From positions 1 to 59,441 of the forward strand of contig JAAPAO010000163.1 in assembly GCA_013115145.1 (NCBI GenBank): DNA of 59,441 nt, given 5' to 3'. Position 1 is the stretch's first letter. Every line of letters begins with the position of its first letter. A program made the position numbers and the translations under genes. The stretch comes from Perkinsus chesapeaki (taxonomy: Eukaryota > Perkinsozoa > Perkinsida > Perkinsidae). The notes under the pieces are model-generated. The model worked only from the letters and a program-made list of their open reading frames with translations. It was not told where the DNA came from and ran no database searches. Positions 1 to 8,500 of the stretch are shown piece by piece.

Positions 1-1
1 G

Positions 2-328
2 ATCGGACCGATCATCGTTGTTGTGGCCGTCTCGCTTAGTCTGGTTGTGGCAATCTACCTGCCGGATTTGAAGGTTATTTTAGATTTAGTTGGCTCGATG
101 ACTGGGTCTATCATTTGTTATATAATCCCAGCGGGTTTCTGTGTTCGCATCGCGTTTTATAAGCGCGACAAGTTGGTTGGCAAATTGAGCGATGAGAACC
201 TCAAAGAAGAGGATAATTCTATGGATTATCCCAATTGGTTATCATATGGCTTTATCGCCTTTGGGATAGTCTTCGTCGTAGTTGGCACGTATGTTAGCCT
301 GGTTGGTCTTATACAATATTATGAGTAA
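2..328 (+). CDS. 3' end of an amino-acid transporter (AAAP/SLC38-like)
   Basis: The reading frame is open from base 2 to a TAA at 326-328 and has no credible start, so this is the C-terminal part of a gene that begins outside the window. It encodes three hydrophobic helices. After the first comes YLPDLKVILDLVGSMTGS, then a helix with an IIPAGF motif, a charged loop (YKRDKLVGKL, then an acidic stretch) and a last helix ending in LIQYYE. The 'P.L..VLDLVGS..G....IIPA' arrangement is the usual last-helices signature of the AAAP family (proton- or sodium-coupled amino-acid transporters of the plasma or vacuolar membrane). The match is from family knowledge. Substrate and membrane cannot be told from this fragment. 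Confidence 0.7.
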   Translation: MGPIIVVVAVSLSLVVAIYLPDLKVILDLVGSMTGSIICYIIPAGFCVRIAFYKRDKLVGKLSDENLKEEDNSMDYPNWLSYGFIAFGIVFVVVGTYVSLVGLIQYYE

Positions 329-811
329 CGCCTCCTGTCATATTATTTCGCAATTTTTCCACCTAGTTGAATCAAAGCTTTGAAAATAGGCTTGCCGCCC
401 CGCTTAGTCCATTTCTGTCTCACAGTCCCGATGCTTGCGTTATGTAGTTGGTGGTCGGGAAGTACACCGTTATGGTCCATGACTTATGGATATGCTCTGT
501 CGGTTGGGGGCAATGCACTACTCTATACTTTCAGTTAATTGAGTACGTGCACACCATTATTTAGCCGCATTTACAACATGCCAACTCTGCAATGCATTTT
601 TCAAAGTATGAAGAGCGTAGTTACGTATCCTTCACAACAATGATATTCGTAGCATTCTTTATCTATAACCAAGCCTGCATTTTCAGCTAAGTATTGACCC
701 TGGATCATGTACTATTCCAGGGTGCAACTCAAACTCACCTGGTGAAAGCGCATGTAGAGTATTATGCCGGTCCGTTCCAACTTGTCGGTGATTCGTTCCT
801 GTGATAGTCTC
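329..811. other. Intergenic, no gene seen
   Basis: The transporter gene above and the minus-strand gene that ends at 812 are convergent across this stretch. I see no conserved reading frame, RNA gene or repeat in it. It probably holds the 3' untranslated regions of both genes. Confidence 0.4.
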
Positions 812-1062
812 TCAGAGCAAGCTTTCCATTTCGATCATCAAGTCGGCGTCATCCAGTCTTGCCAACTTGCTTTCTTTCGGGCGCTGGAAACTCAGAAGCT
901 TCCCGTATTTCGGTTCGTCCGAGTCGGCAACTCTCGAGCTGTGAGTTTTAGGTGCTAAATAGCGATCGGTAAAGTGGAACTGATATTAGCTTACCTCTTG
1001 TCGTAATGCTGTACCACCTCATCCTTTGCTTTGCGTCTGTCGTTTATATAACCATATTCCAT
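812..1062 (-). CDS. C-terminal exons of a small membrane-associated protein, family unknown
   Basis: Two exons join in phase: 995-1062 and 812-938, with a 56-base intron (939-994, GTAAGC donor, CTCACAG acceptor). The spliced product reads MEYGYINDRRKAKDEVVQHY, then DKSSRVADSDEPKYGKLL, and ends in LDDADLMIEMESLL. It is charged and helical at the end. Upstream of the Met codon the same frame stays open and encodes a hydrophobic run (YFHFIIVITLWASSFSGVC), so the Met at 1062 may be internal and this may be the cytoplasmic tail of a membrane protein whose other exons I could not find. That extension would overlap the proposed start of the plus-strand gene at 1111, so one of the two starts is probably wrong. 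I do not recognise the family. Confidence 0.45.
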
Positions 1063-1110
1063 GCATACTCCGCTGAAGCTGCTGGCCCATAGGGTGATGA
1101 CGATAATGAA

Positions 1111-1798
1111 ATGGAAGTAGGTTATCCATCGACCTCAATAGAGAGTCATAGACAAATCATGCACCCGAATAAGGGTGCAACACTCGAATCCGGACCATCA
1201 ACTTTGGCATCATCGACAAAGCCCAAGTCTCTCTCGAGGAAGAGAGCCCTCCAGCAATCGAATGAATCACCATTGAAAATACCCAAGTTGCTCAGTGAGG
1301 CCAAGTCACAGGTAAATGGTGAGAGGCACGTCCAGTTCATTACGGTTTGTAGGAGTATAAATGTACAATGTTCGAAGAGCACGATTCCTATCCAGGCATG
1401 TCCAGTACTGCATGCTACCTTCCGAGCTCCAAATTCCGATATTTTGTTTATCAAAATAGAAAGATCGAAGGCAGTACTACTCAGGCGATCGAGCTCGACT
1501 GCGGAGAAAACACCTACTCTGGGTAACTACGAGTGGTACTGTCATTCTTATCTACCCTTTCAGGGACGGCGAAACAGTTTTTATTTTTACAAATAAACGA
1601 TTCGTGCGTGTGATGAATGATCCATTAAGTGATGTCCATGCGACGGCCTTCCAGACAACTTGCCCGCAAATATTCCATCGTTTACAGAAGGAAGTGCTAA
1701 AAAGGGAACACATTGTTGACTCAGCCCCAATGGCGTTATGTGATGAAATTATCGATACCATTTGTGCCATCTACACATGGGTTCGCGAAGGGCTTTGA
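1111..1798 (+). CDS. Three-exon gene, unidentified protein of about 201 aa
   Basis: Exons are 1111-1311, 1353-1522 and 1564-1798, with two introns of 41 bases each (GTAAATG...TTTGTAG and GTAACTA...TTTCAG). Splicing gives one open frame of 202 codons. The N-terminal third is Ser/Lys-rich and probably disordered (SLSRKRALQQSNESPLKIPK). The rest is a globular-looking domain with several cysteines, including SSTACYLPSSKFRYFVYQNR and DGETVFIFTNKRFVRVMND. The start may lie further upstream, because an acidic frame (DDDNEM) runs in before the Met. Immediately after the TGA, a +1 frame reads on for 23 codons, which could mean a sequencing frameshift or a decayed end. I found no family match by eye. 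Confidence 0.45.
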
Positions 1799-2596
1799 AT
1801 TGGCGACTGAATATCATATGCACGGAGGATATTATTATATGGCATACTTTAGACCACGGCTGTGATATTGCCGTGCTGAGACTCTTCTTTATTAAACATG
1901 GTGTTGTATTGTTGTTCATGATTCTACCAGGTTGCGTTGTCCAGTAGAATACTGAAACTGTCTCATTTATGGCCATGCTCTTTCGTCGCCTTTCGTTTTG
2001 ATATAGTCAGACTTCAATTCAGATACCTCACACTTTTCAGAGAATACCTCACTTTTCCTGCACTGACTCTGATGAGCCTTTTACTGAATAGTACAGGCAA
2101 GAGTGCACCATATAAGACTGATATACCTTGGAAATCACAGTAAACTTCATCAGTATCAGGAGAGCTGAGAGGTTATGCCGATGACACCGAACGCGCGCTT
2201 TAGACTGCACGTGCTGTACATCTCATAATCAGTATAGACTACTGATATGTCTATATAATAGAAAGTCTATTTGGAATACGTACCTTCATTATAAAACTAT
2301 AGGTATACATCTCAATGATGAAAACGGAGCTGAGAGGGAGAGATCCGTCTGGACAATCTGCAGCGGATGCGGAAGCGTGCCTACTGTGAATTTCTCAATT
2401 GGAAGATTCACCAACTTAGTGCCACTAAGAGACGTGCTCCCGGTCAGAAGTGATTTAAATTCGCGAGCATGAATTCGATCGCCCTGAATGACTCCCCAAT
2501 AGGAGATGCTTTTCACTTACCGACGACAGATAGTCCGATAACTAATTAACACTGTAAGCGCGACATGTTCAAGGAACAGTAACGTTGATAGGAACC
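1799..2596. other. Intergenic between convergent genes, nothing clear
   Basis: The short frames in this stretch show no family resemblance and no coherent exon chain. The minus frame 2289-2516 is open, but I could not connect it to any neighbour. Confidence 0.35.
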
Positions 2597-3279
2597 TTAG
2601 GGAGACTTGCTGTCTTTCGCGGGCTCGTTTTCGGGGGCGGAGAATTTAGCAAGGTACACGCAAACCTGGCGAGGACCACAGTCGCGCTTAGAAGAGTCAA
2701 GGCCAAGCTCACATCCTGGAAATGTCTGGATAAGGCTTCATCGTAAGGAGTACGCTTCGCCTTGTTCAATGTAGTGGCATCGGCTCCAGCATCAACAAGA
2801 ATCTTGCAAACGTCTAGATGACCGTTAAGGGCCGCCCAGTGGAGAGGCGTGTTACCTTGCTTGTTACCTGATGATCAAAGTACCACTATCCGATTCTAGT
2901 GCGATCTGAATAATACCCTAACCTCTGAAACCCTTAAACTTAGAATGAGCATTTCGAACCTTCTAAGCTTAACACTGTATGTGCTTCTCACCTTTGTTCA
3001 CCACTTTACTCCTCCTTTCGCCAGCCTCCTTTATTAATAACTTAACAGTATCACTGTGACCATTTCCCGCAGCCAAAAGCATCGCCGTGCTCTTCGTAAA
3101 GGCGTCCGATTCCTCCAACTACGCAAGGCCGAGTGGGCGATAACACCTTTGGTCTTCCGGCTTACCAATTCAGGACGGCTCTTCAACATCTCCTCCACAT
3201 CTTCGATATCACCATATCGAGCAGCCTTCAAGAACGCGTCCAGCTCGTCAGAGTTGCCCAGTGATGGAGATACCGGCAT
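2597..3279 (-). CDS. Small ankyrin-repeat protein (four exons, 154 aa)
   Basis: Exons are 3166-3279, 2992-3118, 2713-2867 and 2597-2665. Introns are 47, 124 and 47 bases with GTAAG, GTGAG and GTGAG donors, and all phases agree. The product starts MPVSPSLGNSDELDAFLKAA and contains a capping repeat (ARYGDIEDVEEMLKSRPEL), a middle repeat (TAMLLAAGNGHSDTVKLLI) and a canonical repeat (GNTPLHWAALNGHLDVCKIL, then VDAGAD). The end is a partial repeat (TPYDEALSRHFQDVCVYL) and a short charged tail ending KDSKSP. The layout is like yeast Yar1-type short ankyrin proteins, which act as protein-binding chaperones; that comparison is by architecture only. Unspliced frames give a wrong, hydrophobic C-terminus, whereas splicing restores the ankyrin consensus. 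Confidence 0.9.
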
Positions 3280-3376
3280 AGACTATAGAGACTAAGAGTA
3301 ATAGTACAGCGGATCAACAACAAGAACGCCATGTGGCTCTCAGAAACACAGTCATGCAGCACCATCACAAAATGAA

Positions 3377-3602
3377 TCAGGCTGCTTTCGCATCGGCAAC
3401 CGCCGCCGCCTCTTTCTCCTCGCTTTCGCTGGAGCCTTCCGACTCTATCGCAATTCCATCAGAAGACGGTCGTGGCGCTTCCATGGTCGAGATCTACAGT
3501 GTAAGATACAACTACGCGCGACTCCATAGCATACCGTTCGGGTGTCTACATTATAATCCTGGATACTGTCGTAATAGCTCTGCCAGGCCTCCTTGCGAAC
3601 TC
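3377..3602 (-). CDS. C-terminal exons of an unidentified small protein with acidic tail
   Basis: Two exons are supported: 3535-3602 (VRKEAWQSYYDSIQDYNVD, then TRT) and 3377-3493, which encodes ISTMEAPRPSSDGIAIESEG followed by an acidic/alanine tail ending VADAKAA and TGA. The 41-base intron (3494-3534) has GTATGC and CTGTAG ends, and the phase fits. Upstream exons probably lie between 3603 and about 3860. One candidate frame there reads LTLAGFLERRYASK, but I could not fix the splice sites. Family not recognised. Confidence 0.4.
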
Positions 3603-3909
3603 CTAAAATATACGGGAAGGAAACCAACAAGAACTTGTGCAACACTTTAAAGATGCAACAGTGACCGTTGACCGGTCGCTCAAATTGTTTTGTGAGCTTT
3701 GAGCTTTTTGGCTCGCGAAAACGACGAGGAGTCAAGAAGTGAAATACGAACCTTCGATGCGTAACGCCGTTCTAGGAAACCTGCCAAGGTGAGAGCGCTG
3801 GAAAATCAGCACTGGCGAAAAAAGCCGCAGCTGTTAGGAATGCATTATGCACTGCAGGTGAAGTGGGAAGGGTCACACCTCAACTTTCTCAATACCGGCG
3901 TAATGCTAT

Positions 3910-4275
3910 TCACAAAGTTCCGATGTCTCTCTTAACAGAGCAAAAGTCAATGAAAGTAGCATGGTTGTTTGGGAGGGGGCGATGCAATTCGGAGGAGGTA
4001 GCGAAGCTACACGAGAGATAACATTTCCGAAAGCACTGTGAGCCGTCGCCGCTATCAACGATAATCGTTGATCGATTGATGTACATTATCAACCTCACAC
4101 ACCGCTGAATGCTCCCACTTGCATGCTCCGGATCCCTCTTCCATATTTTATACTTATAATAAAACATAACACTCAATGTTAGGACATAGCACCACCAGAC
4201 GAACCCTTCAACCCCTTCATCGCGATAAGATCTATGGGCGCCTGAGAAAGGGCCGCTCAATAAACAACCAGCCAA
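3910..4275 (-). CDS. Candidate gene for a small single-pass membrane protein
   Basis: The frame starts at Met 4275. It encodes a polar lead (SGAHRSYRDEGVEG), one strong membrane helix (FVWWCYVLTLSVMFYYKYK) and a basic/acidic segment (IWKRDPEHASG). A 105-120-base GTGTGAGG...GTGTAG intron can be proposed after the QR codons. Because the frame is open both spliced and unspliced, the C-terminus (FATSSELHRPLPNNHATF, ending RDIGTL) is uncertain. The size and layout resemble small subunits of mitochondrial inner-membrane complexes, but that is only an impression. It could also be the 5' exon of the gene just downstream. Confidence 0.3.
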   Translation of the reverse strand: MAGCLLSGPFSGAHRSYRDEGVEGFVWWCYVLTLSVMFYYKYKIWKRDPEHASGSIQRCVRLIMYINRSTIIVDSGDGSQCFRKCYLSCSFATSSELHRPLPNNHATFIDFCSVKRDIGTL

Positions 4276-4502
4276 GTCGACGATGACCGCTAGGCAATAA
4301 GGTATTATGATAACACTTTATTACATACACTTAGACTAGAATACGTATATTGCTTGTTAATCATAAGTAATATTTAATATAGTTATATTAAGTATATTGC
4401 ATTATATTATACGGTCTATTTTAGTTACTGTCCATAGTTTACAATTGCCTTCCTGGATTAGCGCTCATTCTAGCTGAGCGCATCATTCGCTTGGATGCAC
4501 CG

Positions 4503-4519
4503 GCAGGATTCGAACCCAC
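4503..4519 (-). other. tRNA T-arm / Pol III B-box-like element
   Basis: On the minus strand the sequence reads GTGGGTTCGAATCCTGC, a 5-bp stem (two wobble pairs) around a perfect TTCGAAT loop, as in tRNA T-arms and Pol III B-boxes. It is followed by CGGTGCATCC. I could not find a matching 5' acceptor strand or D-arm upstream, so I do not call a tRNA gene. It may be a decayed tRNA, a tRNA-derived repeat, or a gene with an intron I missed. Confidence 0.35.
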
Positions 4520-4705
4520 GACCATCCGGTATTGAGTTGCTTGCCTTTAGGAAGGAATCTTCGGACCGTTTCATTGTACAACAACTTATCCTCCACGAAA
4601 GTCCTTATACCAGCCTTCCGCCGTCTCGGTCGATCCATACCCGGCAAAACAGTAGGTTTGATGCGGCTCCTAATACAACAAGCCGCTCGCTTAAAAACGG
4701 CGCCG

Positions 4706-4722
4706 CCGGGAATCGAACCCGG
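4706..4722 (-). other. tRNA T-arm / Pol III B-box-like element with T-run
   Basis: On the minus strand CCGGGTTCGATTCCCGG forms a perfect 5-bp stem with a canonical TTCGATT loop. It is followed by CGGCGCCG and then TTTTT, a normal Pol III terminator. The 5' side (GGCCGAGCG, about 30 bases upstream) looks like an A-box, but about 13 bases are missing compared with a real tRNA and no acceptor partner is visible. It looks like a tRNA 3' half or a tRNA-derived element. Confidence 0.35.
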
Positions 4723-5516
4723 GTCTTCCATGGCCTACCGTCGCTCGGCCGCTGCTGCTTGAACCTCCATTTCGGGAGTTGTTGGTCCCACATTACCCTC
4801 TGCCTGCGGTATCAGCCTTGAGAGAACCGTTGCCGCCTAAGACATCTTGCTGCTTCGCTCCGCTAAGAGATTATTACAGACTGTTGCCCTTTGGTTCTCT
4901 GATTCTTATACATTCGTGGGCCCACTGAGGACAGACGAGAGCCTCCAGACAGACCGTTCCAATCAGACAAGCATGGCCTTGTCAATGATAGCAACAATCT
5001 CATATCCCTACTGAAACGCTACTCCTATTAATTTCGAGTTTGCCCGACGCAAAGGTTTCAGAATAGTCAATCTAAAGGAGATGGAGATACTAAAGCGTGT
5101 ATCATGCTTCTTCCGATTCCCAGACTCTACACCATTTCAAGATCTAATTACCAAAAGCCCATAACCAAATTAAACAGCCCAGTTGAGTTATGGACGAGAG
5201 GAACTACTAATCCTCCTCGTTAGTTGACTATCGCCGATTGCACACAAAAACAGTATCTCTATTATTACGATGAGTGAAGTGTTCTCATCGATCTGAGATC
5301 GACGATCTCCCCACAATAGCGAGCTTGATATATAAATATGGTATGACGATAATGGCGATAATACGATTTCTACTGCCACTAGTAGGAGGCAATGGGCCAC
5401 AGTCGTGAACATCATTGTAAAGAGAGCGGATAGGCAACACAACTGGTGATAGGGATAGATGAAATGAGTGCATGCGTGCTGCGTATGTGGTTGTAGTAAG
5501 ATATGCAAGTAAGAAA

Positions 5517-8500
5517 TTATTTGCCCAATTTATCGATTGTTGCAGCATCGCCATCATCACGAGCCTTTAAGCGCCTCAGAGAGAGAACCTTCCAGAGACA
5601 CTCGTAACTGAGAGACAACCGACACAATAATCCAGCACGCGTGCGCAAAAGTCTTACCTCATCAAGAGCCCTAGTCGACTTTGCAGCCTTCAATCGTTCC
5701 CTCTGCTCCTGTAGTGTGAGCCTAACCGGCCCGCCTTGAAGCTGCGGCGACCGAGTAAATGGCATCGGAGTGTGGAACGTGACGTCCTCGGAAGACCTAA
5801 CCAGCAAACTCGTCGGGTCACGCAAAACTAACTCGAGAACTTACGCCGAATCTTCACGGAGATCGGACACTGTATAAGACCTCTGAGGCAGACCTGAACA
5901 GCACTTGAATTTCGTGGCGCGCTAGAAAATCCCACTTCTAGTTGTGGTCCTTTGCGTCGACGGAGGTGAGTCACCAAGACAGGATGCATCAATCAAGGAT
6001 ATGCCTGGACCTCCCGCCGAGTGCGGCGCCGCTCCGCCGTACAGTGGCGTGATAACTTTTGACGGGCTCAGCAGCTCGCCCCACTGCCCCTGGGGCTCCG
6101 GGCTCCTATTAGGCGTCGGCTCAAGCTGAATGAACGACGGCGCTGCAATCGGAGGAGAGGGAGATGGTGTCGCCTCCACCGACGGGGTAACCTGGATATA
6201 TTCAAGTAATTTTGGGGCGCGCGGTCAATAGAACCTGCTCTGGAGATTCATGCACACTTCTCAGAGTCGGACTTGTGCTTTGCGAAACTTCAAGGAGTCC
6301 CAGCGATGACACGAGCGGTTCGTACAACGACGTCATGTGCGTCTTAAAAATGCCCTGTGCAGGGATCGAACCCGCGTTCTCTGTCCAACCTTAGCCTCAT
6401 GAAGCAGTCTTCGACTTTCCTGATGGGCTTCTCTTATCGTCGGAAACTCCCCTCGAGAGATGGCCAGCTCCACAGCCACCGATACAACATAGTCCAATGG
6501 GGCAGCGGCATTTTCACTACAATCGACGGTGACCTATAAGCGGCCACTACCAAAAGGATTCATACAATGAAAAATGCTACCGCACCTTCCATACCACTCA
6601 TAGCTCATCCGTGGTGGATCTTGAACAGCTTCTTCTTAGTTACAACAGTATAATAAGTAACAAGACCCTTTTACTGCAGTGTTTTGTTATAATAAATTGT
6701 TGGCTATTTTATTGTAAGATTCGAAGTTGGAAAATAATCAAAAGTCCAGTCCAATCAATTTCTCCCCTACAGTGTGACCACTATGAACTTTTATGCAAAT
6801 CAGTTTGGGAAAAAAACGCTATGGATGTTATGGAAGCCTGTATATGGACATAAGCGTGCAAAAGAGAGTCGTGAGAAGTCCTTCTTAACTCACCCCGTTC
6901 TCCTCGTCAACTTGTACAGATCCCCTCATCAACAAAGACATGCCGTACTTCTCTTCAAAGTCATCAAGTCGACCACGGAGCTTTTGCTGCACTGTTGGCA
7001 GCTCCTACCGAGGAAAGCAACCATCACCTCCACACGCCCCTCCTCACGAAAATGAGACCAATCCATCGCACGGGTGGAATTCTTTGGTGCTGATATGGGA
7101 ACAATGGCCGCCGCGGTGAGCCGTTTCAACCTCCTTGAGCAACCAATGTCGCTGAATTCGATTCTGATGTCAGTTTTAACTCTAGAAATCATTCCATGGG
7201 AATACGAAATTTTCAAAAATTATATATCACCAATGATATCATCAACCGATGGCCTCACCTTGCTAACCATATTCCTCATTTTCTCCTCCCTAAGCAACCG
7301 CCCAGGATCTCGTGTTCTCTGCATTGACGTCCTCCTCCCTGCCGAGCTCGTTGAGCTGCGTCTTCCAGACGTACTGTATCGAAGATTTTCAAATCGATTA
7401 CGTGATCGATTTGGTACTCACAGTGAAGGACGAGCCATAAGCCGCTCTGGATCTCTCAAAGATTCCTCGAGCTCCCTTTTAACATCAAACAGCTGCTCCA
7501 TTCGTCCTAGCAATCTTATAATAGGTCGAACCACAGCCTGCCGCTCCTAAAAAGAAATCTTGCAATCTTGAATTTCCTCAACGCGGGCTTACAGACAACA
7601 CTTCACATATAGTGCCATGCATCTCGACTTCCTCATCCGTCAGCGTTCCGATTTCCAATGCTAGCAACGCCTTCAACCGGAGAGCCTTCTGTTCCATTGA
7701 CGACATCTGGCCCACCCACATTTCAAAAGAGTTAGAGGCGAGAGCGGTATGAGCAAAGATGTCCATACATATAATCGTCTTACCCTTATCTCCTCCACTA
7801 TCTCCTCAACAGTTCGCCTCTTGCATTCAATTAATTCCAACAGTCTATCATGACGCGTCTCCACCAGCCGGCGCAGTATAGTTTGCAGACTACCCATGCC
7901 CTCACTAACAAGCTTAGTTCCGAGTTTGCGAGTCGGATCTCGAACGGTAACGAAGTAATCCAACGAAGCTACTCTCTAATAGTACAGCTTCACCCGAACA
8001 GAATTCATACCGACTTCTCCTACAATCACGCCGCTAATATTCCGACATTGCAAAAAACATATAACAAGCATTACGATTGGTGTTAGAATTGCAAAGTACA
8101 ATGCGTGTAAAAGCATAGCAATTAAGTAAGAAGCCATCCCTGCCCTTACGTATCCAGAGGGACATCATCATCCTCTCCCGGCAGTCCAACTTCACTCCCT
8201 GTGATCTCGAGTTCCTTCAACAATCTTTGTATTTTACTATAGACTGTGGATGCCTCTGCCTCTCTGGCATCGGCTACGTCATTACAGTATTGCAGCAACT
8301 GAAGGGAAAAGAAAAGTGCTTCGAAAGGGGAGTGGAAAGGGGAGAATTTGAAGAAGGCGAGTCGACATAGAATGAATATGGTATGAAGGCATGACACATA
8401 ATAATAATATATAAATGTAATGATGAAGTGGAGGCATAATAATAACATAGAAATGTAATGATGAAGTGGAGGCATAATAATAATATAGAAATGTAATGAG

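Larger units (their letters stand above)
4276..5516. other. Intergenic, AT-rich, with two tRNA-like elements
   Basis: Bases 4300-4440 are AT-rich with no frame. Two minus-strand T-arm-like elements lie at 4503-4519 and 4706-4722 (listed separately). Bases 4860-5516 contain only overlapping short frames of no recognisable kind and probably include the 3' untranslated region of the MAP65-like gene. Confidence 0.35.

Noticed and set aside
3119-3144. A 26-base 'micro-intron' in the ankyrin gene.
   Set aside because: A GTAAG donor 21 bases earlier gives a 47-base intron in phase, matching the third intron of the gene and the ankyrin consensus better.
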